A stretch of DNA of 64,000 nucleotides, taken from assembly GCF_046097105.1 (NCBI RefSeq), contig NZ_CP175562.1, forward strand, positions 2,356,001 to 2,420,000, in the 5' to 3' direction. Position 1 is the first letter of the stretch. Each line of letters begins with the position of its first letter. The notes beneath the pieces were generated by a model that saw only the letters and a list, made by a program, of their open reading frames with translations, did no database searches and was not told the DNA's origin. This stretch comes from Natroniella sp046097105 (lineage in GTDB: Bacteria > Bacillota > Halanaerobiia > Halobacteroidales > Halobacteroidaceae). Positions 36,842 to 45,504 of the stretch are shown here, piece by piece. A program made the translations under genes and the position numbers.

Positions 36842-38758
36842 ATGAGTGAGAAGAATCTGATTATTGGGACTGCTGGACATATAGATCATGGTAAGACTAC
36901 TTTGATTAAGGCTTTAACTGGAATTGATACAGATAGATTAGAGGTAGAGAAGGAGCGAGGAATCTCTATTGAATTGGGTTTTGGTTATTTAGAGTTAGAA
37001 GGTGGCTTGCGGATAGGAATTATTGATGTGCCAGGGCATGAAAAGTTTATTAAGAATATGTTGGCTGGAGCAGGTGGAGTTGATCTGGCTTTATTGGTGA
37101 TTGCTGCTGATGAAGGATTTATGCCACAAAGTGAAGAGCATTTAGCTATTTTAAATTTATTAAATGTAGAAGCAGGTATGATTGTTGTAACTAAAAGTGA
37201 TTTGGTTGAAAAAGAGTGGTTAGAGTTAGTCATTGAGGAGATTAAAGAAGCGGTTGTTGGTACATTCTTAGAAGGGGCATCAATTCTACCTGTATCTGCT
37301 ACCGAAGGGATAGGAATTGAGCAATTAAAGAGAGAAATAAGTGGGTTGGTTGATAATTTATCTGCTAAAGGTATTAATGAGAATGCTTATTTATCGATTG
37401 ATCGGGTCTTTTCTTTACAAGGACATGGTACAGTTGCAACGGGAACTTTAAGTAAAGGAAGGATAGAAGTAGATGATAGGTTGATGATCTATCCTCAGCA
37501 AAGGGAGGTTAGAGTACGGAGTTTGGAGGTTCATAATCAACAGGTGACAGAGGCTTTATCTGGTCAGCGGGTAGGGATCAACTTAGCTGGGATAGAAACA
37601 GATGAGATTGAGCGGGGAGATGTTTTAGCGACAGCAGAGAGTTTGGCCCCAACTGAATATTTAGATGCTCAGTTAAGGTTATTGCCATCTGCTCCTATAA
37701 TAATAGAGCCTGGAGAGAGGATTAGACTTTATTTAGGGGCCAAAGAGGTTTTAGGTAAGATATATCCCTTAAATAAAAAAGAAATCTATCCTGGAGAAGA
37801 GGTTTTTGTTCAATTCAGATTAGAAGAAGAGGTTGTAGCTGATTTTAAGGAAAGGTATGTACTTCGATGGCGTTCTCCTATGGATTTGCTTGGTGGAGGA
37901 GAGATCCTTGCTTTGAATCCTCCTTATCACAACCATCTTGGGCAGGAACTTATTGAAGATTTAAAGATTAGAGCTGAAGGAAGCTTAGAAGAAATAATTG
38001 AGTTAACTTTAAGAGGAGCTAAGAGTGAACCATTGAGTAGTAAGGATTTAGTTAAGGAGACTGCCTTGGCTGTTGAGCGGTTAAGAGAGATTTTAGTAGA
38101 GTTGAAAAGAGAGGGTAGAGTTATTGAATTTGATGTAGGTCAGGAGTCTAGTTGGTTAGATAGCCAGAGTTATCAACAACTGAAGGAGGAAGTTTTAGAA
38201 TACTTGGCCCATTATCACCAACACTACTATTTACAACCTGGAATGACCAAAGAAGAGTTGAGGACTAAGTTATCCTTAAAGTTAGATACCAATCAATATG
38301 ATCAATTATTAACTGATCTAGAAGTGGAAGGGTTGATAGTTATTGCTGGTGCTCAGCTTAAATTAGCCGATTTTGAGATTGAGTTTGGCCCTCAAGAGCA
38401 CCAGATTAAAGAAAGAGTAATTAATCTATTTACAGAGAAGAAGTTTAGCCCTCCTAAAGCAGCAGAAGTCTTGATTAAGTTTGATGAGCAAAAGTTAGCT
38501 AAAAGAGTCTTTGAATCTTTAATAGCTACCGGAGAGCTGGTTGAATTAAGTAGTGAGCTTTATTTTCACAGGAGTGCTTTAAAGGAAGCAGAAGAGAAGT
38601 TAAAGAATTATTTAAGCCAACAGATGAGTATAGAGGTAGGAGAATTTAGAGATTTATTAGCGAGTAGTAGGAAATATACTCTACCCTTATTAAGGTATTT
38701 TGATCAGCAAGGTCTAACAGTTAGACGAAAGGATGAGAGGGTTTTAGCTAATAAATAA
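36842..38758 (+). CDS. selB: Selenocysteine-specific elongation factor
   Basis: 638 aa. The GTPase domain has G1 GHIDHGKT, G3 DVPGHEKF and G4 TKSD. EF-Tu-like domains 2-3 follow and then winged-helix repeats over the last ~250 residues, which bind the SECIS hairpin in mRNA. It brings Sec-tRNA(Sec) to in-frame UGA codons. I start at ATG 36842, 6 bases after AGGAGGT. The tRNA-Sec gene lies 72 bases after its stop. Confidence 0.97.
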   Translation: MSEKNLIIGTAGHIDHGKTTLIKALTGIDTDRLEVEKERGISIELGFGYLELEGGLRIGIIDVPGHEKFIKNMLAGAGGVDLALLVIAADEGFMPQSEEHLAILNLLNVEAGMIVVTKSDLVEKEWLELVIEEIKEAVVGTFLEGASILPVSATEGIGIEQLKREISGLVDNLSAKGINENAYLSIDRVFSLQGHGTVATGTLSKGRIEVDDRLMIYPQQREVRVRSLEVHNQQVTEALSGQRVGINLAGIETDEIERGDVLATAESLAPTEYLDAQLRLLPSAPIIIEPGERIRLYLGAKEVLGKIYPLNKKEIYPGEEVFVQFRLEEEVVADFKERYVLRWRSPMDLLGGGEILALNPPYHNHLGQELIEDLKIRAEGSLEEIIELTLRGAKSEPLSSKDLVKETALAVERLREILVELKREGRVIEFDVGQESSWLDSQSYQQLKEEVLEYLAHYHQHYYLQPGMTKEELRTKLSLKLDTNQYDQLLTDLEVEGLIVIAGAQLKLADFEIEFGPQEHQIKERVINLFTEKKFSPPKAAEVLIKFDEQKLAKRVFESLIATGELVELSSELYFHRSALKEAEEKLKNYLSQQMSIEVGEFRDLLASSRKYTLPLLRYFDQQGLTVRRKDERVLANK

Positions 38759-38830
38759 GTCCTGTTTTTTAACTCTTTATCTTTACAAATTAATTATGAT
38801 CTATTATAATTAAAGAATAGATAGTAATAA

Positions 38831-38929
38831 GGGGATAGCTGTATCCATGGTGGATATCTCGGACTTCAAATCCGATGGCAGGCAGCTTGAGTTGTCTGTG
38901 GTGGGTTCGATTCCCACATATTCCCGCCA
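38831..38929 (+). tRNA. selC: tRNA-Sec, anticodon UCA
   Basis: 99 bases including an encoded CCA end. Anticodon loop CTTCAAA with TCA; a 6-bp D stem (TATCCA with TGGATA), characteristic of tRNA-Sec; a long variable arm (~38874-38899); and T arm GTGGG-TTCGATT-CCCAC. The acceptor GGGGATA pairs with TATTCCC (one G-T pair), discriminator G, then CCA. It sits between selB and yedF. Confidence 0.97.
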
Positions 38930-38955
38930 ATCTAAAATTTAGAGGTGATAAGCCT

Positions 38956-39519
38956 ATGAAGAAGATAGATGCTCGTGGAATGGATTGTCCTCAACCAGTA
39001 ATTGAAACTAAGAATGCTTTACAAGATTATGAAGAATTAACTGTACTTATTGATAATCAAGTAGCAGCAGATAATGTTACTAAATTAGCCAAAAAGCTAG
39101 GTTGTAAGGTTAATCGAGTAGAAGATGGCAGTGATTATAAATTAATTTTAAGAAAAGATTCAGTTAAACAAAAAGTAACAACTGAGAGCGAAAAGGTTTA
39201 TTTTATTAAATCAGATCAGCTAGGAACAGGTGCTGAAGAGTTAGGGAAGCTATTAATTAAAGGATTTATTAATACATTATTAGAGCTAAAGCCTTTACCT
39301 AGTAAGGTTATTTTTATCAATTCTGGAGTTAAATTAGCTACTTTAAATCAGGAAGTGAAGAGAAATCTAGTTAGACTAGAAGCAGAAGGTGTCGATATTT
39401 TAGCCTGTGGAACCTGTTTAGATTATTATGAGTTGAAGGAAGATTTAGAGGTTGGTAGTATCAGTAATATGTATGAAATAGTCGATATCTTAAATCAAGC
39501 TGAGGTAGTTGTGGTTTAA
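38956..39519 (+). CDS. yedF: Selenium-metabolism protein YedF (TusA + DsrE-like)
   Basis: 187 aa in two domains. The N-terminal TusA-like domain has the carrier cysteine C11 in DARGMDCPQPV. The C-terminal DsrE/DsrF-like half has ILACGTCLDYYELK. This fusion is found almost only in selenium-using bacteria and is thought to handle selenium or sulfur as a persulfide/perselenide carrier. The start at ATG 38956 follows AGAGGTGA. Longer in-frame reading back to 38875 would run into the tRNA-Sec gene and is rejected. Confidence 0.93.
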   Translation: MKKIDARGMDCPQPVIETKNALQDYEELTVLIDNQVAADNVTKLAKKLGCKVNRVEDGSDYKLILRKDSVKQKVTTESEKVYFIKSDQLGTGAEELGKLLIKGFINTLLELKPLPSKVIFINSGVKLATLNQEVKRNLVRLEAEGVDILACGTCLDYYELKEDLEVGSISNMYEIVDILNQAEVVVV

Positions 39520-39544
39520 TAAAAGTATATAGGATAACAATGCC

Positions 39545-39578
39545 AACTTACTACTTATTTAAGGTAGTAAGTTTTTTA
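39545..39578 (+). terminator. Terminator after yedF
   Basis: AACTTACTAC (39545-39554) pairs with GTAGTAAGTT (39564-39573), followed by T tract. Confidence 0.85.
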
Positions 39579-39725
39579 TTATTTTTATTAGGAAATAGTG
39601 TAGCTTAGAAAAAGGGAACCACGAATGAGCACGAATTAACATTAATAAAAAATTAACAACTTATAAATATAGGTATGTTAGAAAAACTTTTATAAATTAT
39701 AAATTGCTTTTCAGGGGGTGTTAAA

Positions 39726-40769
39726 ATGTCTAAAATTCGCTTAACACAATATAGTCAGACTTCTGGTTGAGCTGCTAAGATGAGTCCTCAGACTCTATCG
39801 CAAGTTTTGCGACAAGTTGAACATGAAACTAAGAATGAGAATTTAATAGTTGGATTGGATAGTCCTGATGATGCTGCTGTTTATCAACTAGATCAGGAAC
39901 AGGCATTAATTCAATCGGTCGATTATTTTACTCCGGTTGTTGATGATCCGTATCTATTTGGACAGATTGCAGCAGCTAACTCTTTAAGTGATATTTATGC
40001 TATGGGAGGTAAGCCTTTAACAGCTTTAAATATTGTTGGATTTCCTAACTGTTTACCAGATGAGGTGCTGGTTCAGATCTTACAAGGAGGAGCTGATAAG
40101 GTAGCAGAAGCAGGGGCAATTATAGCAGGAGGGCATACAATTCAAGATGATGAACCTAAGTATGGACTATCGGTAACTGGGATTGTAAAGCTAGATAACT
40201 TAATTACTAATGCTGGTGCTCAAGTTGGCGATAATTTGGTCTTGACTAAGCCATTAGGGATGGGGATTATGACGACTGCGATTAAAGGTGGGTTGGCCCG
40301 TGGTGATTTAGATAATCCTGTAATCAAGGCAATGGCTACTCTAAATGATAAACCAGTACAGGTAATGAAGGATATAGGAGTTAATGCCTGTACAGATATT
40401 ACGGGGTTTGGTTTATTGGGTCACCTATGGGAGCTGGCTGTAGAGAGCAAGGTTGGAGTTAGGTTATTTGCTGAAGAAGTACCTACTTTTGTTGGAGTTT
40501 TAGATTATGCTGAGATGGGTTTAGTACCTCAGGGAGCTTATAGCAATCGGGAATATTTAGAGGAACATATTGAATATAAAGTAGAGTTATCGGAGGCATT
40601 AACCGATCTCTTATTTGATCCGCAGACTTCAGGAGGTTTGTTGATCTCTGTTGAGGAAGAAAAGACAACAGATCTGTTAATTGAGTTATATGCTCAAGGG
40701 GTAGATGATGCAACTGTGATAGGTCAGGTGATTGATAAAGAACCCCAAATAGAAATTAAGAAGAGATAA
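39726..40769 (+). CDS. selD: Selenide, water dikinase, a selenoprotein with UGA-encoded Sec
   Basis: 347 aa when UGA at 39768-39770 is read as selenocysteine 15. The true start is ATG 39726 with AGGGGGTG upstream; the run is TQYSQTSG-Sec-AAKMSP. Sec replaces the catalytic Cys of Cys-type SelD, and the second Cys of the usual CGC is Ala. The downstream ATP-binding AIR-synthase fold is complete (DDAAVYQLD, GGHTIQDDEPKYGLSVTG, DITGFGLLGHL). It makes selenophosphate from selenide and ATP. A start at 39780 just after the UGA would lose the active-site segment. Confidence 0.95.
39768..39812 (+). promoter_or_regulatory. UGA(Sec) codon and bacterial SECIS hairpin
   Basis: 27 bases after the UGA, TCGCAA (39798-39803) pairs with TTGCGA (39807-39812) around a GTT loop with G first, as needed by SelB. 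The position inside the coding frame is right for a bSECIS. Confidence 0.8.
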
Positions 40770-40779
40770 GGTGAGAATA

Positions 40780-41052
40780 ATGAAAGAAGAGTATAAGTTA
40801 TATGTTTTTAATTCAACACATCATGCCTTAAAAGCAGAGCAAGTACTTAAAGATAATGGATACCAGTTGATGATGGTGCCGATACCTACTGAGATTACTG
40901 CTGATTGTGGTACTGCTATTAAATTAGAAGTTGAGTCAGAACAAGAAGCTTATGATTTGCTGATTGGAGCTAAGGTTGAGGTAGCAGGGTGTTATCAGGT
41001 GATTAAGGGTGGCTGTGAAAAGAGGATAATTAAGCTAGTTGTGGATAAGTAA
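40780..41052 (+). CDS. DUF3343 protein, putative Se/S carrier
   Basis: 90 aa, matching DUF3343 (KLYVFNSTHHALKAEQVLKDNGY; ITADCGTAIKLE). The DUF's conserved cysteine is in ADCGTA, with further cysteines in AGCYQV and GGCEKR. The family co-occurs with selD, yedF and selenium-dependent hydroxylases and is proposed to carry reduced selenium or sulfur. It lies 10 bases after selD. ATG 40780 is preferred over GTG 40771, which overlaps the AAGGTGA site. Confidence 0.88.
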   Translation: MKEEYKLYVFNSTHHALKAEQVLKDNGYQLMMVPIPTEITADCGTAIKLEVESEQEAYDLLIGAKVEVAGCYQVIKGGCEKRIIKLVVDK

Positions 41053-41117
41053 GATATAAATAATAAATCAATATTTTTCTCGATTATGTTGGACTATATT
41101 TTTATCGGGAAGTTACT

Positions 41118-41155
41118 AATTAATCTTCTGTTGGTGCAGGAGATTAATTTTTTGT
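41118..41155 (+). terminator. Terminator of the selD operon
   Basis: 41118-41128 pairs with 41139-41149, followed by a T tract. The rest of the 331-base gap up to 41383 holds two mutually exclusive short hairpins (41281-41308) and a TATAAT at 41347-41352, the likely promoter of the defence operon; its -35 is weak. Confidence 0.8.
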
Positions 41156-41383
41156 TTTGTTTGGATAGTTTTAAAGGAATAAGATAATTTTGGTAGAAAT
41201 TATTTTTATATGTAGTCTTTTCAGGTTTAGTGTCATGAAGGTAGTAATTAAAAGGGATAAGCTGTCAGAAGTTATATGAGATAGTAGTGGAACTATCTTT
41301 GTAAAGATAAGAGTTATGCGAAAACCAGACATACCTTTATATTTTGTATAATGATAATCCAAAAAGAAGAGGAGATGATACTA

Positions 41384-41599
41384 ATGGAAAAAGGTTTTTT
41401 AATAGTACCAGCTATAGAAAATAATTATCAGCTGATTGGATTTATAGTTCTTGTTTTGGCTATTGCAGTTGTTGCAGTATTTAAAATTAAAGAAAGTATT
41501 AATAATAAAACGAATAATCTTAAAGTAGGAGGAATTTTTAATAAAGTTGAAGATATAGACCAAAAAATTGATGAATCTGAATATAAGGAAGGGAGTTAA
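41384..41599 (+). CDS. 71-aa single-pass membrane protein with amyloid-like tail motif
   Basis: One membrane helix at residues 16-33 (QLIGFIVLVLAIAVVAVF), then a lysine- and asparagine-rich linker and the tail motif LKVGGIFNKVEDIDQ at 46-60. I chose ATG 41384 because AGAGGAGA lies ~10 bases upstream; an earlier ATG at 41351 overlaps the TATAAT. The tail motif recurs at the N-terminus of the next protein. It is the first gene of a four-gene operon ending in a Rad50-like ATPase, and is probably the membrane-acting effector. No family is recognised. The very low GC content suggests transfer. Confidence 0.8.
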   Translation: MEKGFLIVPAIENNYQLIGFIVLVLAIAVVAVFKIKESINNKTNNLKVGGIFNKVEDIDQKIDESEYKEGS

Positions 41600-41601
41600 A
41601 A

Positions 41602-42375
41602 ATGAAATTAAAAGAATTTAATAATAATATTGAAGTTGGTGGAATTGGAAATAAGGTTGAAAATCTAATACAAGAAACTTATGTTGATACAAAAAAATTT
41701 GATGATGAAATAGAAGATATAATTAATGATTTGAATCATTTTATACAAAATGGGCTAGAAGAATTTTTGGAAAAAGATGGAAATGCAATTTGTTTTGAAA
41801 AAGGAATACATATATTAAGAAGTCAATTAAAAAAACCTAATATTTTAGATTTGGTTCAACAAAAAATAGTACAAATGAAAGCTAATGAAAGAAAATCAAT
41901 TCTTGGATTTAATATGAGAATGAAAGATTTATTAAGTTTTTTAATACTTTTATCAGTTTGCAATAGAGATTATAGTATTGAGAAAGAAAATGAATTGTAT
42001 AAAATTCTATCTATTTTAGATGAAAAAACAATGAAGTTCCTGTTATATAATTTAACTATATCAGAACAGGAACACATTAAAAAAGTTGGAACTAAGGTTC
42101 TTAAACATTTGTTGTTTTCTGATTATCGTCCTAAAAAAAGAGAAAAAATTTTAATATGTGGCACTAATGTTCCTAAATGTACCAATAATTGTGAAAAACC
42201 TAAGGAATTATTTCCTAAAGTTATTGATGATTTTACAAATATAAAAGAAAATTATCCTGATTTTTTTAATGGGTTACAAAAAAGTCCCAATTTAATTTGT
42301 GGTAATTGCTTATCTAAATTGCCTAAATATGAAAGAGGTAAAAAAATATTGAAAGGAATTGATCAGCATGGGTAA
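41602..42375 (+). CDS. Zinc-ribbon protein of ABC-3C-like defence operon
   Basis: 257 aa. The N-terminal IEVGGIGNKVENLIQ (10-24) matches 9 of 15 residues in the tail of the preceding membrane protein. The middle is helical without recognised nuclease or hydrolase motifs. The C-terminal part has C186, C193, C197, C233 and C236 spaced like a zinc ribbon. It starts 2 bases after the previous stop and overlaps the next gene by 8 bases. In ABC-3C/Lamassu systems this position holds the protein that links the effector to the middle component and ATPase. I infer a recruiter or adaptor. Confidence 0.75.
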   Translation: MKLKEFNNNIEVGGIGNKVENLIQETYVDTKKFDDEIEDIINDLNHFIQNGLEEFLEKDGNAICFEKGIHILRSQLKKPNILDLVQQKIVQMKANERKSILGFNMRMKDLLSFLILLSVCNRDYSIEKENELYKILSILDEKTMKFLLYNLTISEQEHIKKVGTKVLKHLLFSDYRPKKREKILICGTNVPKCTNNCEKPKELFPKVIDDFTNIKENYPDFFNGLQKSPNLICGNCLSKLPKYERGKKILKGIDQHG

Positions 42376-42949
42376 AAAGTTCAATATTAAGGTGTTAGAT
42401 AAAAGTAATTTTCCAGAAGAAACAAGAGAATTATATGATGGTATTTGTTATAATCCATTTGCTATATTTGTGGTTGGCATTGCAAAAAATGAAGAAGAAT
42501 TAAAATACAAATGGCAAGAATTAGAAGATTTTGTTCTAGGATTCATTCAAAATAATGAAGAGTTTATTGATAATTATTTTGATAATCCAGATATTATATG
42601 GGATGTATATATTGTATTATTGGTCAAATTTGATGTTGATTTAGCTTTAAGAATGAAGATTGAAAATAGTAGGCTATATTGTAAAAAAGTTATTTTGGAT
42701 TATGATGTTAATTTATCTATTAAAGAAAACTTATCTAATTTAATATTATTCCAAAATTTAAATCTAGATATGGTAAACACAACTATTAGTGAAGAAATAT
42801 TTAGGAATGATTTAAGCAAGACGACTAAAGATAAAGAATTAGCTTTGTTGATAAAAAATAATAGTTTAGATGAAACTAATAATTTTAAAGGTAATGAAAT
42901 TATTAAAGGGTGGTTAGGAGATATAGAGGTGAGTAATAAAAATGTATAA
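42368..42949 (+). CDS. Middle component of ABC-3C/Lamassu-like system
   Basis: 193 aa soluble protein. The central stretch DVYIVLLVKFD...RLYCKKVILDYDVN resembles middle components (LmuC/ABC-3C MC), whose shared feature is a basic Cys-Lys/Arg-Lys-Ile/Val strand followed by a helical domain. This assignment rests on weak sequence features plus position directly before, and overlapping by 8 bases, an SMC-like ATPase. ATG 42368 is preferred, since it lies ~10 bases after GAAAGGA. Confidence 0.65.
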   Translation: MGKKFNIKVLDKSNFPEETRELYDGICYNPFAIFVVGIAKNEEELKYKWQELEDFVLGFIQNNEEFIDNYFDNPDIIWDVYIVLLVKFDVDLALRMKIENSRLYCKKVILDYDVNLSIKENLSNLILFQNLNLDMVNTTISEEIFRNDLSKTTKDKELALLIKNNSLDETNNFKGNEIIKGWLGDIEVSNKNV

Positions 42950-45500
42950 ATTAAAAGAGGTTAATATAAAGGATTTTAGAGGATATAGAGATGAAAAAAT
43001 TAAGATTCCTGAAGCAGATATAATTTTACTAGTAGGGAACAATGGCTTTGGAAAGACTTCTTTTTTTGATGCAGTTGAATGGGGGATTACTGGTCAACTT
43101 AAAAGATATGAATCTGGTACTAATGAAAGAAATGCAGAGTGCTTTCTTAAAAACAAACACGCTAATCAACAAGGTTATGTAAATATTGTTTTTGAAGATG
43201 AAGAGGGTCAAGAGGTAGAGATAAAGCGAACTACTAAAGAAGAAAGAGGAAATGATTATAATCAAGGACTACTAGAAATAAAACAAGATTTAAAGGAATC
43301 AATTACAGATATATTAGTCAAAAGGACTAAAGAAAAAGACTTTGACCTTAATAAATCATTTAACTTTTCTCATCTATTAAGTCAGGAATTAATTAGTGAT
43401 TTTGTGAGAAATCATAAAGAGACTGAACGTTATTCTGTTTTGAGTAATTTAATAGGATTTAAGAATTATGATGCTTATAGCAAAAAATTAAAGAATCTAA
43501 GGATGAAATGTAGTAAAAAATATGAAATATTAAAAGAAGAACAAGGAGAAAAAGAAAAGGAAGCAATAGTATTAAAGGAAAAGGTGAAAAATTCTACTAG
43601 CCAAGATGGGAAGAATCTGAGAACAAAATATTCTACAATTATTATGGGAATTTCTTTACATGATTCAATTGATAATAATATCTTTCCCAAAGATATTACT
43701 AAGATGGACAAAAGGAAAGTTTTAAAAACATTAAGAAAAGAAAAAGATAATTTAGATAAAGAAAGTATTTCCTGTAAAGAAAATTTAGAAAAGATAGTTG
43801 ACTTACAGGAAAGAAAAAACAATTATACTAAATGGTGTAGTCAACAAAGTAATTTAAGAAAAGTAAAAGAAGCCATAGATAAGAAAAGTAAGATTAACTA
43901 TATAAAGAAAAATTATGATAGTAATTTGAATCAAAAGGGGTTAGAAGAAGAGTATAATGAAATAACCAAAAAGATAGATAGTTTAAAAGATATGATTGGG
44001 ATTATTAATGATAAAGATAAGAAGATAATGGAAAAGATAAAACTATTAATAGAACAAAAAAAAGAAGTTAAAGAACAGTTTACAATTAAGATACTTATAC
44101 TTAAAGGTTTAAGTAAAGATATTGATAATACAAAAGAAAAGTTAAACAATATTGAAGAAAAAATTGTAGAAGTAAGTAATATCGAGAAAAAACTTTTGGC
44201 AGGTGCACATGATTATTTTTTAGAAAATAGTTCAGCAGAAAGATGTCCAGTCTGTTTAAATAAAATTGAAATTAATAATATAATCAATGAACTGAAGGAA
44301 CGGTTAGAAAGAGAAGGAGGAGAGGTGATAAAAAATTATTTAAAGCAAAAGGAAAAAATTAAAAGTGAGTTAAAAGATAAGATAAGTGAAAGGGATAATT
44401 TAAAAGAGAAAATGAAGAATCAGTATGTAGAATTTAAAGAAGGAGTCTTGAAAGAACATAAGGTTATACTTGAGGAAAAGGATAATCTTAATGAAAAAAT
44501 AAAAATTATAAAAAAGATTAAGCTGTATTTGCAAGAGTTTGATTTAGAAGAAGTTAGGGATAATATACTAGATGAGTTGAAAAAAATAGAAGATAAAAAT
44601 AATAAAGTGTTGAAGGATGATAAATATAAAAAATACACTATAGCTGGTCAAGATGAAAATATAGAACTATTAAATGATGAGTTAGAACGGATTAATAAAA
44701 AAATAAGCAGTTATCAAATTAAGCTAGAAAATTTAGAGGTAAGTAATATAGGTGAATTAAAAATCCTATTTAAAAAATATCAAGAAAAAACAAGTAGGGT
44801 TAATTATAGGAGAGAAAAAATTTCTGAAATAATCTCTAAATTGGATAATATTATTCAGTCTATGGAAAATTCGAAAGATAATGATAAATTACAGAAGATA
44901 AAAAAAGAAATTAGTATTATTGAGAAAAAAGTAGAGTTTTTAGAGGAAAAAGAAAAAGAGTTAAAAGAGATTGAAAAAGAAGTACCTGCTGTAATTAACA
45001 AGATGACTGAAAAAATATTAAGACCTTATAAAGAGTTAGCTAATACTATTTATCGAAAGATAAACCCACAACCGATTTATAGACGAATGGATTGGAAGAT
45101 AGATTCTACAGGACATAATAATGGTACTTTGCGATTAAAGATGTATTCTGATGATGGAAAGGAAGCTAATCCTTCATACATATATAGTTCTGCTCAAGTT
45201 AATGTTATAGTATTATCATTATTTTTAAGCTTTGCTCTTCAACAAAATTGGAGTAAGTTAGATGCTATTTTTATGGATGATCCTGTTCAAAATATGGATG
45301 ACATTAACATTTTTTGTTTAATAGATGTTTTACGGAATATTGTTTTAAAGGAGAGTAATGCAAAGCAAATATTTATTTCAACCCATGATAGAAAGTTATT
45401 TAATTTTATGAAAAAAAAGTTTAGGATGTTAAATGTATTTGTATTAGAATTTAAAGGTTATGATAAAAATGGGGCTAAAATAGATAAATATATTCTTTAA
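42942..45500 (+). CDS. Rad50/SMC-like ATPase with zinc hook (LmuB/ABC-3C type)
   Basis: 852 aa. Walker A GNNGFGKTS is at residues 32-40 after the typical VNIKDFRGYRDEKI start. Long coiled coils surround a zinc hook CPVC at 435-438. The signature-like SSAQVNVIVLSLFLSFA lies near 750, and Walker B DAIFMDDPVQNMDD near 774-787, then a D-loop and H-loop (FISTHDRKLF). The DDP-QNMDD wording is shared with LmuB and other ABC-3C ATPases, not with chromosomal Rad50 or SbcC, and no SbcD-like nuclease is adjacent. It probably senses foreign DNA ends and triggers the effector. It is AT-rich and lysine-rich relative to neighbours. Confidence 0.88.
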   Translation: MYKLKEVNIKDFRGYRDEKIKIPEADIILLVGNNGFGKTSFFDAVEWGITGQLKRYESGTNERNAECFLKNKHANQQGYVNIVFEDEEGQEVEIKRTTKEERGNDYNQGLLEIKQDLKESITDILVKRTKEKDFDLNKSFNFSHLLSQELISDFVRNHKETERYSVLSNLIGFKNYDAYSKKLKNLRMKCSKKYEILKEEQGEKEKEAIVLKEKVKNSTSQDGKNLRTKYSTIIMGISLHDSIDNNIFPKDITKMDKRKVLKTLRKEKDNLDKESISCKENLEKIVDLQERKNNYTKWCSQQSNLRKVKEAIDKKSKINYIKKNYDSNLNQKGLEEEYNEITKKIDSLKDMIGIINDKDKKIMEKIKLLIEQKKEVKEQFTIKILILKGLSKDIDNTKEKLNNIEEKIVEVSNIEKKLLAGAHDYFLENSSAERCPVCLNKIEINNIINELKERLEREGGEVIKNYLKQKEKIKSELKDKISERDNLKEKMKNQYVEFKEGVLKEHKVILEEKDNLNEKIKIIKKIKLYLQEFDLEEVRDNILDELKKIEDKNNKVLKDDKYKKYTIAGQDENIELLNDELERINKKISSYQIKLENLEVSNIGELKILFKKYQEKTSRVNYRREKISEIISKLDNIIQSMENSKDNDKLQKIKKEISIIEKKVEFLEEKEKELKEIEKEVPAVINKMTEKILRPYKELANTIYRKINPQPIYRRMDWKIDSTGHNNGTLRLKMYSDDGKEANPSYIYSSAQVNVIVLSLFLSFALQQNWSKLDAIFMDDPVQNMDDINIFCLIDVLRNIVLKESNAKQIFISTHDRKLFNFMKKKFRMLNVFVLEFKGYDKNGAKIDKYIL

Positions 45501-45504
45501 AAAG

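Noticed and set aside
38875..38955. In-frame extension of yedF into the tRNA-Sec gene
   Set aside because: It overlaps the tRNA body and lacks a ribosome site; ATG 38956 has AGAGGTGA and starts the conserved domain.
42942..45500. Annotation of the ATPase as chromosomal SbcC/Rad50
   Set aside because: No SbcD/Mre11 nuclease is adjacent; the Walker B wording and the overlapping small genes fit ABC-3C/Lamassu instead.
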